From Linnemannia schmuckeri (Eukaryota; Mortierellomycota; Mortierellomycetes; Mortierellales; Mortierellaceae), in assembly GCA_029449235.1 (NCBI GenBank), contig JANATG010000005.1:868001-932000 (forward strand): a DNA stretch of 64,000 nucleotides. Direction: 5' to 3'. Positions 44,748 to 55,921 of this stretch are shown in pieces; the first letter of the stretch is position 1; each line of letters opens with the position of its first letter. Below the pieces are notes generated by a model. That model was not told the origin of the DNA, did not search any database, and saw nothing but the letters and a program-made list of their open reading frames with translations. The translations under genes and the position numbers were made by a program.

Positions 44748-47700
44748 ATGGGTCTCCAGATCTATGACTTTGTCTCGTTCTTCTTCACCATCCTCCTCGA
44801 CATCTTCTTCAGGGAGATTCAACCTCGTGGTGCCCACAAGGTCCCTAAACAAGGACCCGTCATTTTTGTCGCTGGTCCTCACGCTAACCAGGTTCGTTGG
44901 AACTTTTGCCAATTATATTCTCCGTATAAGCAGACATAACGAAAATACCACTGAGCCTTTTTTTTATGTTTTCACTGGACGACGTGAACCAACGAGTCTC
45001 TCCCCCCGTGTTTCGTTCAATGATCATTTTTTTATTTTTCTATGCGTCCTTCTAATATGTGTGCTTCGCCTTTTTTATGGTTTTTTATGTTCGAATAGTT
45101 TGTGGACCCCATTGTGCTGATGCGTGAGTGCGGTAGACGCATCTCATTCTTAGCCGCCAAAAAGTCCATGGACCGCAAATGGATCGGACTCATGGGCCGA
45201 TCGATGAACGCAAGTACGTTATAAAGCAACGGAGAGAAAAAAAGAATGGCACTGAGTAAAAAAGAAAATATGGTGACCAACATGATGGGGAGCGGAAGTG
45301 GATTGATAAGGAGGATAGAGGATACGTGGGAAAACAAACTCATCTAAACGATTCTATTCGTCCCATGCCCTTTGACCTTTCTCTCCTCTGGAACCATGGG
45401 GTGTGCGGGAAGAAGGCGGAAATACAGAGACATCGTCAAAGTCCAAGTCGAGCCTGTTTTGCGTTGTCTCGGACACTGTCTCTTTTTTGACTTTTTTTTT
45501 ACAGTTCATTGCCAGACAACAAAAAAGAAAAAAAAGAAGTGCATAGGAGAACAGGCACTCCAAACGACCAATTGCGTCCTTGTCTTGACACAGCTCACCA
45601 TTGCTCGCTTATCTCGTCAATCGTCGCTGTCCTTTCCTCCGCCTTCATTTTTTATGCTCTACCATGGACCATGTCGCGTGGTTCTTGATCATGCAGAAAC
45701 AAAGAATCGCCTTGACCCCTCCCTTGCTATTGTGTGACGACATGGCATTGACCTTTCGTTTTTCTTCGTTACGAAATAGTCCCTGTTGAGCGCCCTCAGG
45801 ACTTGGCCAAGACCGGCTCGGGAACCATCAAGCTTAGGGACCGCTACAGCGATCCTCTTCGCATCACTGGACTCGGCACCAAGTTTACAAAAGAACTCAT
45901 GGTGGGCGATCAGATTTCGCTTCCCAAGGATATTGGCACGTCAGCGGTTGTCGAGATTATCTCTGACACCGAGCTTATCATCAAGAAGGAGTTCAAGGAA
46001 TTGAAGGCCATCGAAGCCCTGACCAGCACCGACGGATCCAAGTACAAATGCATGCCCCACATGGACCAGTCCAACGTTTATAAGACCGTCTTTGAACGCC
46101 TCAATGCTGGCCACTGTGTTGGTATTTTCCCTGAGGGTGGTTCTCACGACCGCGCCGAGATGTTGCCCTTGAAAGGTAAGGCCAAAGAGATTTTTTTTTG
46201 TGTTGTCTCACTCCATGTTCAAGAAACATCTACCGGAGGGACAAAAAACTACAACGAACACTGGCATGCTTGCGTATTTACCTTCACTCACAATCTTTCA
46301 AATGCACCAATGTAGCTGGTGTGACCATCATGGCCTTGGGTGCTTTGGCCGCCAACCCTTCTCTCGATCTCAAGATTGTCACCTGTGGTCTCAACTACTT
46401 CCACCCTCACCGCTTCCGATCCCGCGCTGTTGTCGAGTTTGGCGAGCCTCTCACCGTTCCTCCAGAGCTTGTTGAAATGTACAAGAGGGGAGGTGCAGAC
46501 AAGCGTGAGGCCTGCGGAAAGCTCTTGGATACTATCTACGATGCTTTGAAGAACGTTACTCTCAACTCTCCTGATTACGAAACCCTCATGGTAAGGCATC
46601 AACGCTATTTCCTTTACTTTGTAAAGTATTCACTGCGAAGAAAGTTAACCAACTCTATTCCTCTATTCGTTTTCGAACTTTCCAGGTGATCCAAGCGGCT
46701 CGCCGTCTGTATAAGCCTACCCATCGCAAACTTCAAATTTCTCAGGTCGTCGAGCTCAACCGCCGTTTCGTTGCGGGTTACTTGCGCTTCAAGGATAATC
46801 CAAAAGTGATTGAGACCAAGGACAAAGTTATGCACTACAACACTCAGCTTCGTTATCATGGACTCCGTGATCACCAAGTCAACATTCACACGACCAGGAG
46901 GCATGCCTTTGAGCTTTTGATTACCAGAGTAGCCCAGATGATCTTCTTGAGTCTTTTGGCCTTGCCTGGGTAAGTCAACCTTGCACCTCTCTAATTAAAG
47001 GCACGTTGTCTCAGTTGGTACGTGAGATAGCATTATTAACGATACATTTTTTCATTGACCTTTCCTACTATAGAACCCTTATGAACCTTCCCGTTGCTAT
47101 TGTCGCCCGAGTTATCAGTAACAAGAAGGCCAAAGGTAAACAAAATGGACAGCATGCGTGTACCTGAATTTTGTTGGGAATGGGTTGGGCGCAAATAATA
47201 CAAATATTGCAAAAAATCTAATAACGCTTATCTATTTTACATTGCACATCCCACAGAGGCATTGGCTGCATCGACTGTCAAGATTGCAGGAAGAGACGTT
47301 TTGGCGACATGGAAACTCCTGGTTGCCCTTGGATTGATGCCCGTCCTCTACTTCTCGTACTCTGTGATTGTCTTTATTCTCTGTGGACAACTCGACATTT
47401 CCCTCACGACCCGATTCTTCATCGCCTGGGCTGCCTGGGCCTGTATTCCCTTTGTGACCTATGCCAGCATCCGGTTTGGTGAAGTCGGTGTCGACATCTT
47501 CAAATCGATTCGCCCCTTGTTCTTGTCCATCATCCCCGGTGAGGAGAACACAATGAACGAGCTTCGACAATCGCGTGCAGAACTCCAAAGGACCATTACA
47601 GCACTCATCAATGAACTCGCACCTGAAATCTATCCCGACTTTGATTCTAAGCGGATCCTGGATCCTTCCCCATACGACCGTCCTAGTCGCGCTGCGTCTC

Positions 47701-48239
47701 GCTCTGCATCTGGCACCAACTTGGCCCAGACCATCTTCAACACTATGAACACTGCAACACAGCCTATCAACCAGTGGCTCGGCATGGGTATGGATGGGCG
47801 ATTTGAATGGGAACGTGCAGACGATTCAGATGCGGATGATGTCTTCTTCTTCTTGAACCCTGCTGGTGCAGTCCAAGGACGCTCTCGGACGTCGTCTTGG
47901 GGTGCTGGCGCCTGGACTCCTAACGCTGATGGCTCACGATCCAGGAACCGTAGTCGGACAAGCTCTTTCACATCTGGTCAGATTCAACTGGGTGAAGGGT
48001 TCAAATTGGAGGCACTGACGGAGTTACCCAAGGATAAGCCCTTTGCTGAGGTGACACGCAAGCTGAGCTTGAGTCGGAAGAACAAGCATGGACTTTTGGG
48101 TGATATGACAAAGGGAGGTGCACAAGAGATTGAAAATGGTGGAGGGTTCATGCACGATGGCCACTTCGTCAGCACACCACCGATCACTGTCCAGAACATG
48201 GACGATCCCATGAATGATGTCAAGACCAAAGAGGCATAA
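44748..48239 (+). CDS. SCT1: Glycerol-3-phosphate acyltransferase of the SCT1/GPT2 type
   Basis: Seven exons (44748-44891, 45099-45213, 45780-46175, 46316-46590, 46686-46969, 47074-47135, 47257-48239) sum to 2259 bases, or 752 residues. An N-terminal hydrophobic helix (FFFTILLDIFF) precedes the acyltransferase motif with the catalytic His, GPHANQFVDPIVLM. The GIFPEGGSHDR motif follows around residue 200, then GVTIMALGA. Three or four helices sit near residues 400-510 (MIFLSLLALPG; LLVALGLMPVLYFSYSVIVF; FFIAWAAWACIPFVTY). The tail is Ser/Arg-rich. The enzyme makes lysophosphatidic acid from acyl-CoA and glycerol-3-phosphate (or dihydroxyacetone phosphate) at the ER, the first step of phospholipid and triacylglycerol synthesis. 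Oleaginous Mortierella species depend on this step. Identity is secure; the SCT1 versus GPT2 choice is arbitrary. Confidence 0.92.
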
Positions 48240-48597
48240 GGTCACACCCGGGAGAACGTCTTCGTTTACCTTTTTTTTTCTTCTCTGTTCTTTTTGCATG
48301 CAACTCCTTCACTTTTTCTTTTTCACTTTCATCTCTTGGAATTATCGTTCCAAGCAGCGCCACTTTTGAGCATGGCTATGACACTTTTTTCTAATATACC
48401 TCACACTTTCTCTTACGACCAAAGCTTGGCCGGATTTTTTTTCCAAAAAAATGATGGCTCTCATTCACTTCACGTCCCTAACGTCCTTACTATCCTTCCC
48501 AATTAAATACCCATCGAGAAACAACAATGGGTCGAAAAATAAAAATCAATCACAATCTAGTTAACTTCTTAATAATACTTTTATTTAGATGGGTTGT
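48240..48597. other. Convergent 3' region of acyltransferase and copper transporter genes
   Basis: About 360 bases with T runs and AT-rich DNA and no gene. It probably holds the two polyadenylation regions. Confidence 0.5.
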
Positions 48598-49575
48598 TTA
48601 ACACGATCCATCGCCAGAGAGACTGTGGAGGGCCATGGCAGTAGAGTAACCATGAGAAGACGTAGTCGAAGCAAGAGAGGTCCTCGAGATGGCTGTAGGT
48701 CTTGCAACGGCAGTCGTTGTCCCATCTGACGACTGCTGCTGCTGCTTCATCTCATTTAGATGGGAGGTCTGTGTCTTGGAGACTGTAGGGGAAGAAGGAG
48801 GGAAGATTGGCCGGACACGGCCCCAGCGCGCAAAGTAGACTTCACCGATAAAGACGCCCGCAAGGATGACGCCCAGGTAGGCTGAGTTGTAGGTCATGAT
48901 AACCAACATGAGCATGTATCCGATGCCAACGACCGCAGTGGTCAAGACTGCACGTGCAACCTCGGCCTGCCAGATGAAGGGCTGGGCCGTGGGAAAGGTG
49001 AGAAATGGCAATAGAGAAGACGACTGTGTAGGAGAAGCGGCATAGAAGGGAGGGGGACTGTGGTGTCGACGACCGCTGTATCGCTTGCGGCTTGGGGGAG
49101 CGCTAGGAGTAGGTCCTGATTGTTGCTGCAACATTCCTTGCCCTTGTTGGGGGAGGGGGATTGAGGGGTTGTTGCTCTTCTCGGGATGAGGCAGAGCGGG
49201 AAAGGGGTCTACACCAGCATGGCCGTGATTGCTACTGTTGCCAAGAGTCAAGTTCTGTTGACCACGATGTCCTGCATCTTCCTCATCATCGCTATCATCT
49301 TCATTGACCTGTTGCTGTTGATGCTGCTGCTGCTGCAGGTACGGGTTGTGGCGGGAAGGTGACGAGGAGGAGTGAGAAGGACGGGGGTAGAAGTGGAGAT
49401 GGAGATAGGCTTCAAGGTAACCCTGGGCGGCAACGAGAGCCCTGAAACCGATAGAGAGGAGAAAGAGACCGATAAGGGCGCCGATGTATTGGGGCTCTGA
49501 CATGGGTGTCAAGTCTGGCGACCAGACTGCTGAACCCAGACCTGGCTTGAAGCCTGATGCCATTGAGTGATCCAT
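48598..49575 (-). CDS. Ctr-type copper transporter
   Basis: A single exon of 325 residues from the ATG at 49575, chosen because the start MDHSMASG resembles Ctr metal-binding N-termini. The frame stays open to 49776 without conserved sequence. Helix 1 is IGALIGLFLLSIGFRALVAA. A long polar linker with Gln runs and Pro-rich segments follows. Helix 2 carries the MxxxM copper-selectivity motif (MLMLVIMTYN) and helix 3 carries GxxxG (LAGVFIGEVYF). Ctr proteins form trimers that move Cu(I) across the plasma or vacuolar membrane. The linker is unusually long for a yeast-type Ctr2, and few Met clusters are present, so a vacuolar form is a guess. The neighbour on the same strand is Mn-SOD. Confidence 0.85.
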   Translation of the reverse strand: MDHSMASGFKPGLGSAVWSPDLTPMSEPQYIGALIGLFLLSIGFRALVAAQGYLEAYLHLHFYPRPSHSSSSPSRHNPYLQQQQHQQQQVNEDDSDDEEDAGHRGQQNLTLGNSSNHGHAGVDPFPALPHPEKSNNPSIPLPQQGQGMLQQQSGPTPSAPPSRKRYSGRRHHSPPPFYAASPTQSSSLLPFLTFPTAQPFIWQAEVARAVLTTAVVGIGYMLMLVIMTYNSAYLGVILAGVFIGEVYFARWGRVRPIFPPSSPTVSKTQTSHLNEMKQQQQSSDGTTTAVARPTAISRTSLASTTSSHGYSTAMALHSLSGDGSC

Positions 49576-50044
49576 TTCGTCGCGAGTCGAGTGAGGAAAG
49601 TTGTGATGACTGAGAGGAAGAAAAAACGGGTAGTATGAAGGAAAGGAGAGAGAGTGAAGGTCGGATGAGGGGGTTGACGTGGGAGAAAAGGATGATGAAA
49701 TTAAATAACAATCGAAAACGGAAAAAGGTGAGGACCGACAGGGTGCTACCAAAAGTGGGTGGAAAAAAAATGTCATTCGAGAGCTGTCAAATTTTTTGAC
49801 AAGGTCCGCACGATCACGTGTGGCTTCGAATCATCGGAAGGAGAATTAAAAAAAGTCGTGAACGACTTCGCAATGATTGATTGATCGAAAAGTACATCAA
49901 CGGGAACCGTTTACTGATATGAAAGAAAGCAAAGTAGATTTTATTCACAAATGACCAGATGCAGTCAACTGCCAACTAGTAGACGACAAAAGGCAAACCC
50001 AACTTGTCAGTCAAAGATTTTGGTGGTTGATGCTCGACATGAAT
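49576..50044. other. Intergenic between Mn-SOD 3' end and copper transporter 5' end
   Basis: It contains the copper transporter promoter. I see no clear copper- or iron-response element and no gene. Confidence 0.4.
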
Positions 50045-51302
50045 TTACTTGTGGGCCTTAGTGAAGCGGTCGGTGACAGTCTTCCAGTTGATGACGTGCC
50101 AGATGGCGTTGAGATAGTCGGGACGGACGTTCTTGTACTGAAGGTAGTATGCGTGCTCCCAGACATCAACTCCCAAAAGGGGAATCAATCCAGTGGTGGG
50201 CTTGAGAGGATCCTGGTTGGAGGTGGTGGCAATCTCGAGGCGCTTGAACTCCTTGTTGTAGCCCAACCAACCCCATCCAGAGCCCTGAACCGCGGCAGTC
50301 TGGGTGTTGAACTTGGAGACGAACTGGTCAAAGGAGCCCCAGGTCTTCTCAATCTCCTTGAGGAGCTCGCCCGAGGGCTTGGGAATCTCCTTGTTACCAG
50401 GGGCCAAGTTCTCCCAGAAGAGGGTGTGGTTGATGTGACCTGTGTGAAAATGATAAATAGATCGGCCAATTAATATGATTGGTCATAAGAGAAATCATCC
50501 AGCAACGTGCTTTGCTACGCAAAATGTACGGGTTGCGCCATACCACCACCGTTGAACTTAATGGCCGACTGGATGGAGATCTCCTCGTTAACGTCGTTGC
50601 CCTTGAAGGCAGATCCAAGCTTCTCCTCAGCAGCGTTGAGGTTGTTGATATAGGCTATAAAGGATAGAGAAGTGTGCGGTATTAATAAATGATTGAGCAT
50701 CGTGGTAAGCGTTGTATTAGTGCGCAGACCATGACGTCTTGGTGGCGTGTAGTTTTTTGGCCATTTTTGTAAGTTGATCACTTGGGTATCATCATCATAG
50801 CGTTCCTCACGTACTCTGGTGGTGCTTGGCATGATGGATCTTCATGATCTCTCCGCTGATGTAGGGCTCCAAAGCCTATGGTGAAAGGTGAGGGAATAAA
50901 AAAATAATGGGAAGGGGCGTGAGAATGAAAACCACAAAACTGGCACCAAGAACGCGAAATCGACGCGGTCTGCGCAGGCATTGAGACACAGCAAAAAAGA
51001 AAGAACATACCTCATAGGCGTATGGAAGAGCTATTTAAGCGTGGAAAGAAGATAAAGACATAACGGTTAGCGCTGGTTATGAGGGTTGACTAGTCACAAC
51101 CCTCTGCACATTCGATTCTGTCGTTGCGAGTCCCTTTGGATTCAAAGGAATGAGAGAATGAACAAAAAAAATGAAAAGCAGATGCGAGGGTGAGAATAAA
51201 TCTCCGTGTAGGCTTACCAGGGAGGGTGTGCTTGTAGCGGAGACCGGAAAAGGCCGAGGGCTTGTTGATGGCGGCAAAGGTGCGGGGGATGGTGCGAAGC
51301 AT
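50045..51302 (-). CDS. SOD2: Mitochondrial manganese superoxide dismutase
   Basis: Five exons (51302-51218, 51030-51011, 50875-50815, 50654-50544, 50439-50045) sum to 672 bases, or 223 residues. The start MLRTIPRTFAAINKPSAFSGL is a basic, Ser-rich mitochondrial presequence, then YKHTLPALPYAYEALEPYI. Metal ligands are visible: His in EIMKIHHAKHH, His in GGHINHTLFWENLAP, and Asp and His in GVDVWEHAYYLQY. AAVQGSGWGWLGY carries the Gln that marks Mn- rather than Fe-type enzymes. It converts superoxide to hydrogen peroxide in the mitochondrial matrix. Exon 2 is only 20 bases. The gene is divergent from the START-domain gene over about 680 bp. Confidence 0.96.
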
Positions 51303-51575
51303 GTTGAGTGAAGCGTGAGTGGAGAAGTAATGGAACGTATGTGTGTGAAAAAAATAGAAAAAAAAAAAAGAAAAAAAAAAGAAAAAAAAAAAAGAGAAGC
51401 CAGCGAGTGACGTCAGAAAAAAAGTCTCGCGATGATCGATCTTCTTGGAGCGCGTAGAACGTACCTTTTTGCCTCAGTGTCAACAACCTGCTCGGCCCAA
51501 AACAACCCCTCTGTGCACATTCACGGATACGCGGCAACGTGCAACAAGATTAACCGCTGAATAGACATCTCAATA

Positions 51576-51608
<33 letters not shown>

Positions 51609-51986
51609 CGATAACTGCAAGCATTTGTCGGAACCATCCTTACCTTCCACACTTGACTGAATATGAATTCGCGAATGATCTTCAACTAGTCCATTTGATA
51701 TTCCCTTTTCCAAGCCAATGTAACTGACCTTCCTACAGATGGGTTATGTCTGCCAATAATTCTAATGCGATCTAATATCATGAGAGGATCGCGTGCCTTC
51801 TCCTATCGACATGATTACTCTCTGGTGTCGTTATGGCCATCGAATAAATACCTTCTCTACTCCTTCTTTTCTTCCTTTCTTTGAACCTTCTTGCTTTGAT
51901 ACTCCTCTTTTCATTCGTTACCTTTCTTCCTAGTTCCTTGCTCTTTCCTATACCATTACATCAGCACCACATTAATACTCCAACAT
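51303..51986. other. Divergent promoter region of SOD2 and START-domain gene
   Basis: About 680 bases with A runs at 51357-51400 and 51584-51608 and pyrimidine-rich DNA before the START gene. No gene is seen. Confidence 0.5.
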
Positions 51987-52868
51987 ATGTTTACTGAAGC
52001 ACAAGTCAACGAGGCCATCGCCGAGATGAATGTGCCCAATGTCGCCTCCTGGGAGCTGTTCTCAGAGGTGCCCAATTTTAGAGTGTACCGCCGATCCGTG
52101 CCCAATAGCTCCTTGAAGGAGTACAAGGTTTTGGGATCCTATCCCGATCTGCCAACTCGCTACCTTCTCCGAGCTTACACCGACTTGGACTTTCGCAAGT
52201 CCTGGGACCCTAACATGATCGGCTGGAAGGCGCTTCCCAACCACCGCCTGCACTTTACTGCAAAGTTCCCCTGGCCACTGTATCCACGCGACTATGTCTA
52301 TGAGCTTCACACACAGGAGTTCGCAAAGGGTGTGGTCTGTGTGAACGGCAAGAGTGTGTTTGATGAGGCTGCTCCTGAGCGTTCGGGCACAGTCCGCGTG
52401 GACGACTTTAGACAAGATGTGGTTATCCAACCTACCGAGGATGGACGTGGCTGCAACATTTGGTTTGGCTACTACGATAACCCTAAGGTATAATATCGTT
52501 GTGTTACTGTTGCCGTTGCCATTGCTGTTTTATACTTGATGTGTGAACATGCCAATTGAACATGCTGTTTCTTTATTCTTCCTGACAAAAAATAGGGAAA
52601 TATTCCTTCAAGTATCATTAACTGGGCAGCCAAATCTGGCATTCCATGTAAGCTCTTTTCTTGAATGGATATCAAAGGTGGTCAGGCGGTCAAATACACT
52701 TGCACTAATCTATCCATTGCTCAAATACGATATAATCATATAGCCTTCCTGAGCTCGATGAGAGACGCGGGTCTTCAATTGATGAAGACGGACGAGAAGA
52801 ACGGAGTTCTTGAGGAGAAGATCCAGTCCATGTCGTCGACCGCCACTTCTTTGCCAGTCAACTGTTGA
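51987..52868 (+). CDS. START-domain lipid-binding protein (PCTP-like)
   Basis: Three exons (51987-52487, 52596-52647, 52744-52868) give 225 residues, nearly all of it one START domain. Characteristic blocks are SWELFSEVPNFRVYRRS, LGSYPDLPTRYLLRAYTD, RKSWDPNMIGWKAL, FPWPLYPRDYVYELH and the C-terminal IPSSIINWAAKSGIP helix that closes the lipid pocket. Similar stand-alone domains (PCTP, STARD7, STARD10) carry phosphatidylcholine or other lipids between membranes. No signal peptide or membrane helix is present, so it is probably cytosolic. The lipid carried is unknown. Its small exon 2 has good GT-AG borders. Confidence 0.88.
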
Positions 52869-53969
52869 GAGGAGCGTAAAGCGAATGTGTCAGTGTTGTC
52901 GACAGTATATATCTTCTTCTTTTGTGAAAATAAAAAAAATGGAAATATGAAAAAGGAAGGAGGCATAGAAAGGTAAGACGCGTCCCCGCCTTCTTGTCAA
53001 ATGTGCGCGAGTCCTTTTGTTCCTTCCATCATACTGTATCCACTCTATCATTGGTGGCTTAGCAGACATTCATTTTTTTTGTCATTTTTTTCTTTCGAGC
53101 AAAATCCCATTTTTCCAATAAAACCCCTCTCCCCTTCGCACACACACACAACACACACTTCCACCTCTCTTCTCTTATTTTATTCTCTCACTTCGCGCCT
53201 TGTCTACTACTACTCTGTCTACTACGACTCCTAGCTGTGTGTGTGTCTGTATTCCCTAGTCGAGGCCCCCTTCCAACCCCGTGTGCTGTGTTTGTGTATG
53301 TATACCTGTAACCTGTTTGACTACTGTCTGTCTTTCTCTTGCATTGCACTCTCTCCGCCTCCGCCATCACCATCGCTCCCGTCTGCCTGTTGCTGTCTGT
53401 ACTGTTTGTATCGGCGCCCTGTTCTTATCCCCGTCCCCGTCCTTCGTCTTTCCTCCACTCTCTGTCGTTGTCATCGTCCTCCTCTCTCTCTCTCTTTCTC
53501 TCTCATTTTTAAACTTCGCCATACCTGGTGCCTCCTTCCTCATCGTATCGATCTTTCATCTTTGCCCAACCGCCACCATGTACGATGACGATCAACCAGC
53601 TCCTTGACTTTACTTTCTTCCTCTCCTCTTGCGCGACCTCGGTACCCTTTTCTCACCGTACGACAGACGCGTCGACTACCAGCAACCAGAGGATGGTGTC
53701 TGTTTAGATCCCGATCATCCCTTTTCTCAGCCTCCACACTCAGTCCACCAACCAATCAACCAACCATCTTGCTCGATTCCTAAGCTTTCGCTCCAACCCG
53801 ACTCTTTGCACCCTGGACGTCCATAAACTAATGCTCTTTTTTTATTCTTACCCTTATCCTTCCCCTGAACCCGACTGACTGACTACACACCAGTTACCAC
53901 AAAAAGCAAAGAATAACATTCGCCTGCTCCCTGCTTACCTCCCTACACTCAAGTTGACGAAGAACCTCC
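52869..53969. other. Intergenic / CHD1 promoter and leader
   Basis: About 1.1 kb, strongly pyrimidine-rich on the + strand from 53100 to 53640, typical of a fungal promoter and leader. No protein gene is supportable. Confidence 0.45.
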
Positions 53970-55890
53970 ATGGACTGTAAGTGCTCATCCACCATCACCG
54001 TCCTCATACACCCATCTCAGCATCCTCTTCAGCTTAGGAAGTCATCCTCCCTCTTCCTTGTCACCCAATTGGTCCTATCTCACCTAAAAGAAACGGAAAC
54101 AAAAACTTATGCAGCCCACGCCTCCTCCCTACTTTCCTGTTACCACGATCTCGCTCTTAACTTCGATTCACCACTCACCAGCCGAAAGTATGCTTTTGGG
54201 AATCAAAACAGTCAAGTCCGTTTTGATCACATTTGAAATCAGGTCCCCGAAATAACGATGAAACCCAACATCACACCCTCGCACACGCACCATGCCTCCT
54301 CGACCTCCTCCCTTGTTGCAATGGTGTCCCTTGTTATTGTGCTTTCCGACTTTTTTGGGAAACGCCCCTCGACTAGCATGCAATGCCCCTCTCCCCTCTC
54401 GACCCTCTTCCACTCCACGTACGGATGGAATTCACTGCAAGACGCCAGTGGTTGTGTGGGTCTGCTTTGCTGACAAAGAGCCATGAAGAGTGCCAATTCA
54501 CTACACTCGAGCGAGGCTCTAGCTAGGTCTATTAATCGACGCCGCTTACAATCAATGCCATAAACATGCTAATGCTATCAGTGCTGACATTATTTCATCC
54601 TCTTCCAAATTCTCGGTAGCCCAAGATTCGTCTGCGTATGAAGACGACGGAGCATCCTCACCAATTCATCGCAAGCGCCGCTCCTCCGACAGCCTCTCGG
54701 ATAGCGAGAATAGACACAAAAGCCGGAACAGAGTGAACAACAGCAATAGCAACAGCAACAATAAGTCAGGGTCAGAGGCATCATCTTTTGAGTCCTCCAG
54801 CGACGATGATGACGACGATGATGAACCTGATTATCAGCCCAAGAAGTCATCTTCTCGGCGTCAGGATGAAAGCACCTATGACAGCTTCGAAGAAGTCAAT
54901 GGCTCCGATTCCAGTCAGATTCGATCTAATAAGGCACCTAGGACAAGCAGGACAGAGTTTCGCAATGTGGACGCAGAACTTTACGATCTCCGTCGATCAG
55001 GCAGGAGTCGTCGAGCACCCAAGATTATCGACGACGATGACGATGAAGACGAGGACGAAGAGGTAGCGCTCGCAAACATTCCTGATGTCGCTTGGACATC
55101 CTGGGTTTTGCACTGCAAATTACATATACTCTGACTGATATTGCCTTGCTTTTTTTTCCTTACGTTTTCAGAGTGATTTTGAAAACGACGATAACAACGG
55201 GTCGGATTCTGGGTCTGGGTCTGGCGATGGATCAGACGACAGTGGTAGCGATTACGGATATGGTAGCAAAAAGAAAATCACAAGAAAGACCGCAAAGTCT
55301 TCAAGGTCTTCAGGACGGAAAGGTAAAAATCTAGCACAGCTTCTTTTTTTTTTTTTGACAAACCAGCCCTGTATAACTTTCACAATGCCTCCTAGATGAC
55401 AGTAAATTGAGGTTGGCTCATGTACTTATATTTTTGGCAATAGAACCAAGATCCAATGAACGCGCCATTCAAAGAATAACTCCCCAGGACACCCCTTCAT
55501 CTGCCAGCGATTCGGATGGAGACTGGGGCAGTAGTTCCAAGAAAAAATCTAGCAACAGGCGCAGGAGAACGGCTTCATTTGGTAGGTGTCGATATGTGGA
55601 TTCTCAGTTGCGAATCATGGGATCAAAACGAAGGAAATGGATAATACGCGATGGCTAACAATTAGGATTTTTTTTTCCTCGCGCCAACTTGATTTTTAGC
55701 CAACAAAGAGACCGACCAAGGAGTCCGTTATTCTTCGCGTGGTGGACAGGTCAACTATAACGAGGATGAGAACGACTGGGGCATTAGTTCAGAGGATGAC
55801 AAGCTTCCAGTGTACACCAAGCCAGTGGTACAGGAGGAGGAAGGCGATGTTATTGAAAGTGTCCATGATTTCCGTCGCACAGGTAAGGGG

Positions 55891-55921
<31 letters not shown>

